Shown one piece after another: positions 25,752 to 34,177 of a stretch of DNA of 64,000 nucleotides. Position 1 is the stretch's first letter. Each line of letters starts with the position of its first letter. A program made the position numbers and the translations under genes. The notes below the pieces were generated by a model. The model did not search any database. It had not been told where the DNA came from and saw only the letters and a list, made by a program, of their open reading frames with translations. The DNA is from Neolewinella agarilytica (lineage in GTDB: Bacteria > Bacteroidota > Bacteroidia > Chitinophagales > Saprospiraceae), in assembly GCF_900110645.1 (NCBI RefSeq), contig NZ_FOFB01000027.1:1-64000 (forward strand), read 5' to 3'.

Positions 25752-25878
25752 GACGATGGCTTTGGGGCTAAGGTAATCAGGATTGGGTAGGTGGGGGCTT
25801 GTTTTCCGACTAAAGTCGGTGCTGTGTTACGAAGGTCTACGAGCTCTTCTTTCGTCCTTTGCTCCTTTTACGCTTTCA

Positions 25879-25940
25879 TTGCACCTGCGGTGAGCGCCCC
25901 AAAAAGCCGTGTCATTTGGGCGCTCACCGCAGGTGCAAAG
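25879..25940. repeat. inverted pair of the TTGCACCTGCG...GCGCC motif
   Basis: TTGCACCTGCG-GTGA-GCGCCC (25879-25899) and its reverse complement (25918-25938) form a perfect 21-bp stem around an 18-base loop. It lies upstream of the DUF3667 gene and after the divergent VOC gene start. This is the only copy in the window arranged as a close inverted pair. Confidence 0.85.
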
Positions 25941-26044
25941 AGGAGTCTATAAAAAAGCAGTGTGCCTCCATTCGTCGAAAATTGTTCCTCCGGATTGCCG
26001 CTAAGAGGTGCTGCACCCTATCTTGCTCACAGAAGCCTCCCGTT

Positions 26045-27109
26045 TTGAACGACCCACTGCCACCAGAAGACCACCGAATCTGCACCTGCTGCGGCGAGCC
26101 CATGTGGCCCGCTGATCGCTATTGTGCCGACTGCGGGCAAAAAGCATTCGACGGCCCACCCGGCTTCTGGCAGATGCTGGGCGAGTTCTTCGAAACAGTC
26201 TTCAGCCTCGATAATCGCTTGTTCCGCACCCTGCAAAACCTGCTGTTCCCCGGCCGGCTCACCAACCGCTTTCTGGCCGGAAAGCAACGCCCTTATTTTC
26301 AGCCACTGCGCTTGTTTTTCATCAGTTCTGTCCTGATGGTCGGTGCTTTCACGATCGTAGCCACTGACGCGATTGGGGATAGCCTGGAAAAGGAAATGGA
26401 ACGAAAAAAGGCATCGGCCTACCATGATCTCTATGCGGATAAACTGAAGGTGTATGCCGATAGCCTTCTCGTGTCTTTTCCCAAACTGGCCCACCCTGAA
26501 GTAATGGACAGCCTGGAGAACCTGTTCGGTAGAAACCAATCGGATTCTATGCAGTTAGGATACATGGACTTTTATAGCGACAATGAAATGGAAGTAGGTA
26601 TAATGGTTTCTACTGAAGACGCCAGGTTACTTACTCCCGATGAGCTGGTGAAAAAATACAAGGTCAAAGGATGGCTTAACCAGTACCAACTTAAACAGAT
26701 TGTTCGCCTCGAGAGCCGTTTGAACGTAAATATCATAGCGGCTGCGATGGGGCAGTTGGTGTGGGGCTTAGTTCTGCTTGTGCCAATTGTTACGCTGCTG
26801 CTGAAACTGGTTTATATTCGCCGTAAACGCCTTTACGTTGAGCATTTTATCTTCTCGCTGCACGTCCATTCTTTCTTCTTCTTGCTGATGTTCTTATCGG
26901 CCATCGAGCTTTATTTTTTCAGAACGGTATACCTCTTATTGGGTAGCCTGGTGGTCAGTGCCTTTTACTTTGTGAAGTCCTTAAAGAATGTCTATCAGCA
27001 GGGCTGGTGGAAGACGATCATCAAATCTGTTATCCTGTTTTACGGCTATTTTGTGGCCTTGGTAACCATCCTTACGTTATCCGTAATTGCAGCCATTGCC
27101 CTGTTTTAA
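26045..27109 (+). CDS. DUF3667 family membrane protein with zinc ribbon
   Basis: About 354 residues from a TTG start (then N-D-P-L-P-P-E-D-H); the open frame extends upstream to 25859, but that part covers the inverted repeat and has no domain. Residues 12-35 hold a C-x2-C...C-x2-C-G-Q zinc ribbon, followed by L-L-F-P-G-R-L-T-N-R-F-L and G-K-Q-R-P-Y-F-Q-P-L-R-L-F, the DUF3667 hallmark. One hydrophobic segment follows directly, and three or four more lie in the C-terminal half after a charged extracytoplasmic-looking stretch. Function unknown. The next gene begins 12 bp later. Confidence 0.78.
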   Translation: MNDPLPPEDHRICTCCGEPMWPADRYCADCGQKAFDGPPGFWQMLGEFFETVFSLDNRLFRTLQNLLFPGRLTNRFLAGKQRPYFQPLRLFFISSVLMVGAFTIVATDAIGDSLEKEMERKKASAYHDLYADKLKVYADSLLVSFPKLAHPEVMDSLENLFGRNQSDSMQLGYMDFYSDNEMEVGIMVSTEDARLLTPDELVKKYKVKGWLNQYQLKQIVRLESRLNVNIIAAAMGQLVWGLVLLVPIVTLLLKLVYIRRKRLYVEHFIFSLHVHSFFFLLMFLSAIELYFFRTVYLLLGSLVVSAFYFVKSLKNVYQQGWWKTIIKSVILFYGYFVALVTILTLSVIAAIALF

Positions 27110-27120
27110 ATCCTGAAAGT

Positions 27121-27537
27121 ATGCGTCTCCTTCTCCTTCTTCTACTTTGCCTGCTGTTCAACCTTGGGCTCAACGCTCAGGATAGTAGCGATAAATATGC
27201 GGCGGTAAGCCCCGTACAGACCCAGCTCGACGGCTACAACACCGGCGACATCGACCTCTTCCTGAGTGCCTACGCGGACACCGTGAAAATTTACAGCTTC
27301 CCCAACGAGCTGACCATGGAAGGCAAAGCCACCATGCGGGAACGCTATGGCTCCATGTTCGAACGGATGCCCGACCTGCACTGCCGGCTCATCAACCGCA
27401 CCGTGATGGGCAATCGCGTGCTCGACCACGAAAGCGTGATCTGGGAAAAAGGCAAACCCGCCTCGGAAGTAGTGGCTATCTACCTGGTGGAAGGTGGGCT
27501 GATCACGGAGGTGCGGTTTTTGCGCGGCACCAATTAA
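27121..27537 (+). CDS. SnoaL/NTF2-like secreted protein
   Basis: 138 residues: a signal peptide ending N-L-G-L-N-A-Q, then a single cone-shaped NTF2-like domain (V-Q-T-Q-L-D-G-Y-N-T-G-D-I-D-L-F-L, A-D-T-V-K-I-Y). Family members include polyketide cyclases, steroid isomerases and ligand-binding proteins of unknown role. It lies between DUF3667 and the P1 peptidase with gaps of 11 and 5 bp, so the three are probably one operon. Confidence 0.78.
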   Translation: MRLLLLLLLCLLFNLGLNAQDSSDKYAAVSPVQTQLDGYNTGDIDLFLSAYADTVKIYSFPNELTMEGKATMRERYGSMFERMPDLHCRLINRTVMGNRVLDHESVIWEKGKPASEVVAIYLVEGGLITEVRFLRGTN

Positions 27538-27542
27538 AGCTG

Positions 27543-28664
27543 ATGATGAAATTTATTGCTCCCTTACTGCTATTACTTAATCTTTCCCTCATGGCTCAGT
27601 CTCGCCCACGGGCGTTTGGTATTCCATTTGGCGTCATGCCGACCGGAACACACAACGCCATCACCGACGTCAAGGGCGTCAAAGTTGGGCATTTTACCCT
27701 CATTCAAGGCGACAGCATTCGAACGGGGATCACGGCCATTCTTCCACACGACGGTGACCTGTATCGGGAGAAGGTGCCCGCCGCCATTCACCTCGGAAAC
27801 GGGTACGGCAAATTGGCGGGCTACAGCCAGGTGAGAGAACTCGGTGAGCTGGAAACACCGCTGGTGTTGACCAATACCCTCAACGTCGCTACGGGCATGA
27901 ACGCCCTCATTAGCGATTGTCTCCGCCGACCGGGTAACGAAGAGGTTGGCAGCGTAAACGCCGTCGTGGGCGAAACCAACGACGGTTTCCTCAACGATAT
28001 TCGCGGTCGCCACCTGCAGGAGCAACACGTATTCGAAGCCCTCTCCGCTGCCGCCTCCGGGCCCGTGCAGGAAGGCAACGTTGGGGCCGGAACGGGCACC
28101 TCCTGCTTCGGCTGGAAGGGAGGCATCGGTACCTCAAGCCGGGCCTTACCGACCAGCCTTGGTGGCTATACCGTCGGCGTGCTGGTTCAGACGAATTTCG
28201 GCGGCGTCCTACAGATTGCTGGCGTGCCGGTAGGCCCCGAACTGGGGCAGTACTACTTCAAAGATGAACTGGAATCCCACGCCGATGGCTCCTGTATGAT
28301 CGTGGTGGCTACGGACGCGCCGCTCGGCCCGCGCAACCTCGAGCGACTGGCCAAACGATGTATGCTGGGGCTGGCGCGGACGGGCGGTATCGCCAGCAAT
28401 GGTAGTGGCGATTACGTGGTTGCTTTTTCCACCGCCCCGGAGAACCGAATCACGGGCAAAGACCGAATCCGCTCCGTGCAGGAACTGGCCAATGGCCGTG
28501 TCTCTCCGCTCTTTCTGGCCGCCATCGAAGCCACCGAAGAAGCCATCATCAATTCCCTCTTCGCCGCAGAGACGATGACCGGCAGAGACGGCCATCAGCG
28601 GGAAGCCCTGCCGGTGGAGGAGGTGATGGAGCTGTTGCGGAAGCGAGGGGTGGTGAAGGAATGA
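27543..28664 (+). CDS. P1 family peptidase (DmpA/S58 beta-aminopeptidase-like)
   Basis: 373 residues with a signal peptide ending L-M-A-Q. Family members are Ntn-type hydrolases that cut themselves and use the newly exposed serine to release N-terminal D-, L- or beta-amino acids. The self-cleavage site is visible as Gly249-Ser250 in H-A-D-G-S-C-M-I-V-V-A-T-D-A-P-L, and N-A-V-V-G-E-T-N-D-G-F-L and G-T-G-T-S-C-F-G-W-K-G-G-I-G are conserved blocks. Two adjacent ATGs (27543, 27546) could serve as start. Likely periplasmic. Confidence 0.92.
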   Translation: MMKFIAPLLLLLNLSLMAQSRPRAFGIPFGVMPTGTHNAITDVKGVKVGHFTLIQGDSIRTGITAILPHDGDLYREKVPAAIHLGNGYGKLAGYSQVRELGELETPLVLTNTLNVATGMNALISDCLRRPGNEEVGSVNAVVGETNDGFLNDIRGRHLQEQHVFEALSAAASGPVQEGNVGAGTGTSCFGWKGGIGTSSRALPTSLGGYTVGVLVQTNFGGVLQIAGVPVGPELGQYYFKDELESHADGSCMIVVATDAPLGPRNLERLAKRCMLGLARTGGIASNGSGDYVVAFSTAPENRITGKDRIRSVQELANGRVSPLFLAAIEATEEAIINSLFAAETMTGRDGHQREALPVEEVMELLRKRGVVKE

Positions 28665-28674
28665 TGGTGGGAGG

Positions 28675-29166
28675 AGGAGCTCCAGCTCCGACCGGGCAAG
28701 AGAGCGTAGCGATTTTGCCAAGTACAGTTATGCAATTAAGCTGGCTTAGTACACTTACACGCTCCGGAAGCCTGCGGCCCCGTTCGGGGTCGGAGCTGGT
28801 GTGTATCACGAGATGCACGATTCATTAGAAAAACCTCTCCCCCGGCCCCCAGGGCTAACGCATACTCACCGGACGCTCAAAGGAACTCAGCAATTTCGCC
28901 TCCGGCTCCATGGCTGAGCACACTTCGAGGTCCTGGACTGCCAATTTAGGACCTCGAAGTGTGCATTTTCCGTAGCGGAGCGAAGGATAAAATGTTCCTT
29001 TCCCTTCGGGGCTGCTTCGCGGTGAGGGTCCGGCTTCGAGTATGCGTTAGCCCTGCCCCCGGCCCCTTTCGCTTCGCGGCTTCCTCCGGAGGTCCGGAGG
29101 AGAGGGAAGACGTCTCAGGCGGCTTGACCGTGCATTTCGTGATACACACTCGGAGCTGGAGCTCCT
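28675..29166. repeat. island of four concentric inverted repeats
   Basis: Four arm pairs are nested around one centre: 28675-28691 with 29150-29166 (17 bp, perfect); 28801-28819 with 29129-29147 (19 bp, one mismatch); 28851-28867 with 29038-29054 (17 bp, perfect); 28918-28934 with 28948-28964 (17 bp, perfect). The block at 29063-29106 is an inverted copy of 16944-16987. The island occupies nearly the whole 547-bp spacer between the P1 peptidase and the serine hydrolase; no gene is supported inside it. Confidence 0.88.
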
Positions 29167-29211
29167 CTGCCCCACAAAAGAATTCCCGATATTACCCCAA
29201 ACCTGACCAAC

Positions 29212-30345
29212 ATGAAACACGCTTTCGGACTATTCCTCTTCCTGCTGGCCACCTCCACCTTGTCGGCGCAGTACTATCCGCCGAAACTCAACTGGGAAAC
29301 CCGTACCCCCGCCGAAGTCGGCCTCGACCCCGCTGCCATCGACAGCGCCGTCGCCTTCGCCCTGGCCAACGAATACAGCGGCGCACGTGACCTGCGCCTC
29401 GCCATCCTGAAAAGCTTCAGCCGAGAACCCGACCACGGCCTGCGCGGACCCACCAAAGAGCGGGGTGGCCCCGCTGGCCTCATCCTCAAAGACGGCTACA
29501 TCGTCGCCCAATGGGGCGACATCGACCGGGTAGACATGACCTTCAGCGTCACCAAATCCTACCTCTCCACCACAGCCGGGCTGGCGCTGGACGACGGCCT
29601 CATCCAGTCCGTCAACGATCCGGTCAAAGACTACGTCTGGGACGGCACCTTCTCCGGCGGGCACAACGCCAAAATCACCTGGGAACACCTGCTGCAACAG
29701 ACCTCCGACTGGTCGGGCCAGCTCTTCGGCCTCGACGACTGGGCCGACCGCCCCGACCGCGACGGCAGCTACGACAAATGGCGCTATCGCGAACTGCACG
29801 AGCCCGGCTCCCACTTCAAGTACAACGACGTGCGCGTCAACATCCTCGCCTACAGCCTGCTGCAGGTCTGGCGCAAACCACTGCCCATGGTCCTCAAAGA
29901 GCGCATCATGGACCCCATCGGCGCCAGCAGCACCTGGCGCTGGTTCGGCTACGACGACAGCTGGGTCGATCTGGACGGCGTCAAGATGCAGTCCGTCTCC
30001 GGCGGCGGCCACCACGGCGGCGGCATCTTCATCAACACCACCGACCACGCCCGCCTGGGCCTCCTCTTCGCCCGCCAGGGAAAATGGAACAAGGACCAGC
30101 TCATCTCCCGGGCCTGGACCCAGGCCATCCAGACCCCCGCCGCCGCCAACGCCAGCTACGGCTATATGTGGTGGCTCAACCAGGGGCCCCGCGCCTGGGC
30201 CGGCCTGCCCGACCACCTCTACTACGCCGCCGGCTTCGGCGGCAACTTCATCGTCGTAGACGAGCAGCAAGACCTGGTGATCGTTACCCGATGGCTGGAG
30301 CCCGCCAGGATAGGAGAGTTGGTGGGGTTGGTTTATGGGTTGTAG
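29212..30345 (+). CDS. exported serine hydrolase (class C beta-lactamase-like)
   Basis: 377 residues with signal peptide ending T-L-S-A-Q. The catalytic Ser112-x-x-Lys115 lies in F-S-V-T-K-S-Y and a Y-N-D tyrosine motif (F-K-Y-N-D-V-R-V-N) follows, with H-H-G-G-G-I in the C-terminal half. Family members are esterases, D-aminopeptidases or penicillin-binding-protein-like enzymes. Third codon positions are unusually rich in G and C compared with neighbours, which also opens long false frames on other strands. It stands alone between a repeat island and the restriction locus. Confidence 0.88.
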   Translation: MKHAFGLFLFLLATSTLSAQYYPPKLNWETRTPAEVGLDPAAIDSAVAFALANEYSGARDLRLAILKSFSREPDHGLRGPTKERGGPAGLILKDGYIVAQWGDIDRVDMTFSVTKSYLSTTAGLALDDGLIQSVNDPVKDYVWDGTFSGGHNAKITWEHLLQQTSDWSGQLFGLDDWADRPDRDGSYDKWRYRELHEPGSHFKYNDVRVNILAYSLLQVWRKPLPMVLKERIMDPIGASSTWRWFGYDDSWVDLDGVKMQSVSGGGHHGGGIFINTTDHARLGLLFARQGKWNKDQLISRAWTQAIQTPAAANASYGYMWWLNQGPRAWAGLPDHLYYAAGFGGNFIVVDEQQDLVIVTRWLEPARIGELVGLVYGL

Positions 30346-30500
30346 GGCTTAGAGGAAGCAGTTACTTAGGTAAGTTGTATTGTTGAATTAAAAATTCAAC
30401 TTTGTTTCCGCTAGTAGCCTAAAGCGCTCCATCATTTGATTACTAATAGCTTTGGGCATGTCGTTAAAATAAAAATCTTAGATGAGGTGCCTACTGATAA

Positions 30501-32384
30501 TCAGATCTTCGACTTAATAAACTCAAACATCGGCCGAAAAACTTCAAAATGCTCAGGGGCAATAGCTGGAACAATCTTTTCCGCAAATTTGGTTTTATTT
30601 GCTGATACTTCAAGTAAGGTTCCACCCCCAGGTTGGTCAACGGACTTAAAATATTCCGGTATACCAGGGGCTCCATAAAATAGGTGTTCTATCCCCATCC
30701 TTGAGTTATGAGCAAATGTCGTCTTCGTAGGTTTATCCTTAATTACTTGACGCTCTATCTCAGGAACTTCAGGCACTGGTAGCATCAGCGCATAGCTGTT
30801 TTTTGTGCCAACCTGAGTTGCTAATCCTTTATAAGGATCAGACTCAAGCATAGTTTTGTCGCCAAGAATATGCTTCCACTCGTTATAAGCCTTGTCAAAG
30901 TCAAACATCCCAAAGATGGGCATTCCCTTTGCCTCATTCAACACCCGTTCGTCCTGTAGTAACCTGCGCAAATAATCGCAACTGAACGCATATAGAATGT
31001 GAAAAGGAGGTCGGGTATCATACAGCTTCCGCCATGCGGTTTTCAAAATTTTCGGATCAGTAGAGCCTTCGGTGAAGAACACCGGCTTGTGTTCAACCTG
31101 CACTTCTTTTATGATACTCAGTATCTTTTCATCCTCTCGATACTGGATCATATTTTTAGAAAGCGTGTCGATAGCTTTCTTCTTTTCGATTGGGTGACAT
31201 ACGATCTTTTTCTTCTTAAGGTTGAAGATGTTGATCTTTTTCTCTTGATGTGGGATAAGCGTAATCGCACTATGACTCGTCACCAACACATGGTTGTTAA
31301 CTACCGAATCATCTGCAATCTCAAACACCTGCTTTAAGAAATCAAACTGCCACTCCGGATGTAAAAATGAGTCGGGCTCATCCAGCAGAGTAAGACAATT
31401 CTTACCTCGAAATAACTCTACAACTGTATAGATATAAATCGACTGAAACTGGCCATCACTAAACTGGTCAACGTCTATCTCTGTGCCATCTTTCAGCTTA
31501 ATTGCCAACGAGATATGGTCCAGCATCTCAATGGTCTTGAGATTGTCCAGGTTACTGAACAACTCTTGAGAACTTACTTTTTTGAACTTTTTCTGAAAAT
31601 CTTTTAAATCTAAAAAGAGCTCATAGCGATCCTTATATTCTTCTTTCCCCTGCGGTATGTATCCCTCGTCCCTAATCCGCTCACTTTTACTTTTGGCAAC
31701 GGTGTCTAAATGATCCAGAAAGGTCTGGGTAATCCCCAGCGCTTTCCAATAGCGACTTTCCGGGACAAAAGGATCAACATCATAATCTTTTTGTCGAGCG
31801 TAGCGTGGCCGCTTCAGGACCAGATGAAGTTCTTCTCCTACAGAATCAATCCCAAGTTTATCACAGATGAATTTCCGAGCTTTACACCCTTTGGGCTGTA
31901 GAAGCAGCACTGACAACAAAAGGGACTTATAAGTTTTACCGATTCCAATAAACTCACGGGTATCTCCTTCATTTGCAACCTTTAGCGTTCGCTTAAACTC
32001 AGTCTCATACTCCGCTATCAATCGAGCCACTTTCTCATTATGCCCAGAGTAATATAAGATCACATTATCGGGTAGATCTTCTTTGGCGACCTTCTTGACA
32101 TCTTTTCTCTCTCCATCTTCAGTCTTATAGTAGCGCTCCGCTATCCATTCCCAACCAACGAAGTGGTCACTTCCGTCGATTTCATATTCCAGCTCAAAGT
32201 CAAATCCAACCTGAAAATCTTTCTCATAGAGCTGCCGAAAAATCTCAATCAACGCTTCAAACATATTAGACTTCCCCGTCCCGTTCTTCCCCACGAAAAC
32301 GTCGATGAAGCTACTCCCCGTGAAGTTGAGCGCAAAGTCATTCAGGTTCTTATACTTACTCAGGTATAGGCGTTTCAATCTCAT
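30501..32384 (-). CDS. ABC-type ATPase with TOPRIM-like C-terminus (OLD-like), type I RM-associated
   Basis: 627 residues. N-terminal SMC/ABC ATPase: Walker A G-K-N-G-T-G-K-S (32-39), signature-like F-S-D-G-Q (308-312), Walker B L-T-L-L-D-E-P (331-337) and H-loop His371. The C-terminal half shows TOPRIM-type features: F-T-E-G-S-T-D with Glu439, F-D-F-D with Asp495 and Asp497, and later a G-I-E-H-L-F segment. This order recalls OLD nucleases, GajA and the fused form of PARIS, all anti-phage. The start codon overlaps the hsdS stop by 4 bp, so it is translated with the restriction genes, the place where prrC sits in some hsd operons. The DNA is clearly more AT-rich than hsdR and hsdM. The TOPRIM assignment rests on motifs only. 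Confidence 0.75.
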   Translation of the reverse strand: MRLKRLYLSKYKNLNDFALNFTGSSFIDVFVGKNGTGKSNMFEALIEIFRQLYEKDFQVGFDFELEYEIDGSDHFVGWEWIAERYYKTEDGERKDVKKVAKEDLPDNVILYYSGHNEKVARLIAEYETEFKRTLKVANEGDTREFIGIGKTYKSLLLSVLLLQPKGCKARKFICDKLGIDSVGEELHLVLKRPRYARQKDYDVDPFVPESRYWKALGITQTFLDHLDTVAKSKSERIRDEGYIPQGKEEYKDRYELFLDLKDFQKKFKKVSSQELFSNLDNLKTIEMLDHISLAIKLKDGTEIDVDQFSDGQFQSIYIYTVVELFRGKNCLTLLDEPDSFLHPEWQFDFLKQVFEIADDSVVNNHVLVTSHSAITLIPHQEKKINIFNLKKKKIVCHPIEKKKAIDTLSKNMIQYREDEKILSIIKEVQVEHKPVFFTEGSTDPKILKTAWRKLYDTRPPFHILYAFSCDYLRRLLQDERVLNEAKGMPIFGMFDFDKAYNEWKHILGDKTMLESDPYKGLATQVGTKNSYALMLPVPEVPEIERQVIKDKPTKTTFAHNSRMGIEHLFYGAPGIPEYFKSVDQPGGGTLLEVSANKTKFAEKIVPAIAPEHFEVFRPMFEFIKSKI

Positions 32385-34135
32385 GCTTCCTTATTTTCTG
32401 TAGCCACCAACAACTCCCGGACCGAAGCCCGCAAAAAATCCGCCCCAACATCCTCCCGATGCTCAATCCGCTCTTGTAGCTGATCGCATAGGGCCATCAA
32501 CTCGTCCACGATCTTTACGATGGCGCGTTGCTCGGAGAGGGGAGGGAGGGGAACCTTAAACAGTTTTAGTTTGCCCATACTTAAGCCCTCTCTTGAAACT
32601 CCGACTTGAACATCCATTATGATGGACTGGAAATAATTCGAGGTGACTAATTTGTGAATGTATTGACGGCATTCCAATTCTATCATTCTTACGATTGCTA
32701 CATGTTGACTAACATTAGCAGTGTCAAAGTCATCAGAGATGAGCGTTGACCTCCCAATTGATCCTCCTGTGATATTCAGAAGAATGTCTTTAGGCCGAAC
32801 ATGAGTGTTCTTCATCTTACGATGAATTTCAGGAGTAATAAATACTATTCCATCCATTTTTAGCCCCCAGTTGTAAATGTTTTGTGATCGAAAGAATTTA
32901 ATTCCCGTCTGAGAATAAGCTGTTTTCCCGCCAAGAGGTGTACTACCTGCTCCGAGTTTTTTGGCTAGATTTCCCATTCTACACCACTCCCAACTATCAG
33001 GAACAGCAAAAGGCACCTCCTCCAAATCCACCTCCGGCAACTTCTTATCCTTCCTTATCACCTTCTCCCTTACCAACCTTTCCTTCTCCTCCTTTATCCG
33101 CTCCAACAAAACACTAGCCGGCTCCACCTCCGGGTTCTCCTCTCGCCACCGCGCCGTCAGCTTCCCCTGCACCGCCAGCTCCAGAACCGCCTCCCGCAGC
33201 CGGTCCACCCCGTTTTGCTGGTCGAAGAAAGCCTGGAAGTACGGCCGCAGGGCCGCCCAAGCGCCGGATGAGTCTTCCCCCGTCAGCGCCCGCAGACTGG
33301 CCGTTACGTAGTCTTGCCGCAGGGCTTGGAAACGGGTGGTTTGTTGTTCAAGTTCGTCTACTTCGGCCAGGAGGCGGTTGACGGTGGCGACTATGGCTTT
33401 TTGTTCAGGGAGAGGTGGGAGAGGAAATGCTAATGCTTTTACCGTGCCGGTTCCAAGTTCAGTTTGCTTTGTAGATCCAGATACTTTACCGAGTACGTTG
33501 ATCTGGGTTGAAGGAGCTGCTGTAAATAACCATAGGTAATTAGGTGAGATTAATTCTTTGAAGGGGCGAACTACCGTTACGTGTGAATCCGCCACAACCT
33601 TTTCATAGTCTGTTTCTGGAAATAAGATTGTTCTTCCAACTGTACCGTCACCAGTAGAATTCCAGAGCAAATCATCTACCTGCAAAAAACGTTCATCGGC
33701 ATATTTTTCAAGTGATTCTTCTGTGATAAACCGTGCTCTGTCTAATTCAAACCCATACCACTGAACGCACTTTTGAGATATTACTGGCACAGGTGAAACT
33801 TCAGCGTATTTTGGCGATTTTCCTCGTTGAATATAAGAACAGATTTCTATCAATTGGCAGTGATCCCAAGTGGATGGAATTTTCGATAGATCGTTGGCAA
33901 TTTCCGGAATTGATCTCTCTTTTTTGATCACCTTCTCCTTCACCAACCGAGCCTTCTCCTCCCGAATTCGCTCCAATAAAACACTAGCCGGTTCCACGTC
34001 CGGGTTCTCCCGCCGCCACTCCTCCGTCAGCCGCCCACGGATGGCCAGCTCCAGGATCAGTGCCCGGATTTCCTTGGCGTTTTCGGGGCGGAGGCTGAGG
34101 GTTTTGAAGTATTTGAGGAGGTGTATCATTAGCAA
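32381..34135 (-). CDS. hsdS: type I restriction specificity subunit
   Basis: 584 residues with two target-recognition domains (about 88-250 and 355-545), each reading one half of the bipartite DNA site. Each is preceded by a near-identical conserved helix region: E-N-P-D-V-E-P-A-S-V-L-L-E-R-I at about 42 and E-N-P-E-V-E-P-A-S-V-L-L-E-R-I at about 313, plus P-L-P-P-L-P/S-E-Q at the end of each. This internal duplication is normal for HsdS and permits domain exchange by recombination. The recognition domains are AT-rich, the conserved arms GC-rich. The extra N-terminal and central helices make it longer than the usual 400-450. Confidence 0.92.
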   Translation of the reverse strand: MLMIHLLKYFKTLSLRPENAKEIRALILELAIRGRLTEEWRRENPDVEPASVLLERIREEKARLVKEKVIKKERSIPEIANDLSKIPSTWDHCQLIEICSYIQRGKSPKYAEVSPVPVISQKCVQWYGFELDRARFITEESLEKYADERFLQVDDLLWNSTGDGTVGRTILFPETDYEKVVADSHVTVVRPFKELISPNYLWLFTAAPSTQINVLGKVSGSTKQTELGTGTVKALAFPLPPLPEQKAIVATVNRLLAEVDELEQQTTRFQALRQDYVTASLRALTGEDSSGAWAALRPYFQAFFDQQNGVDRLREAVLELAVQGKLTARWREENPEVEPASVLLERIKEEKERLVREKVIRKDKKLPEVDLEEVPFAVPDSWEWCRMGNLAKKLGAGSTPLGGKTAYSQTGIKFFRSQNIYNWGLKMDGIVFITPEIHRKMKNTHVRPKDILLNITGGSIGRSTLISDDFDTANVSQHVAIVRMIELECRQYIHKLVTSNYFQSIIMDVQVGVSREGLSMGKLKLFKVPLPPLSEQRAIVKIVDELMALCDQLQERIEHREDVGADFLRASVRELLVATENKEA

Positions 34136-34177
34136 GGGATAAAGTGAGTAAGGAGATAAAGGCGCGCAGCGGACGAG

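Noticed and set aside
26089-26110. TGCACCTGCTGCGGCGAG in the DUF3667 gene as a motif copy
   Set aside because: The spacing and second half do not match; the codons are fixed by the zinc-ribbon cysteines.
29230-30270. 346-codon frame antisense to the serine hydrolase
   Set aside because: It is a GC-skew artefact with low-complexity Gly/Val/Ala content, while the plus-strand frame has signal peptide and catalytic motifs.
30501-32384. Assignment of the RM-linked ATPase as PrrC anticodon nuclease
   Set aside because: The position fits, but the C-terminal half shows acidic TOPRIM-type motifs and not the Arg/Glu/His nuclease motif of PrrC/RloC.
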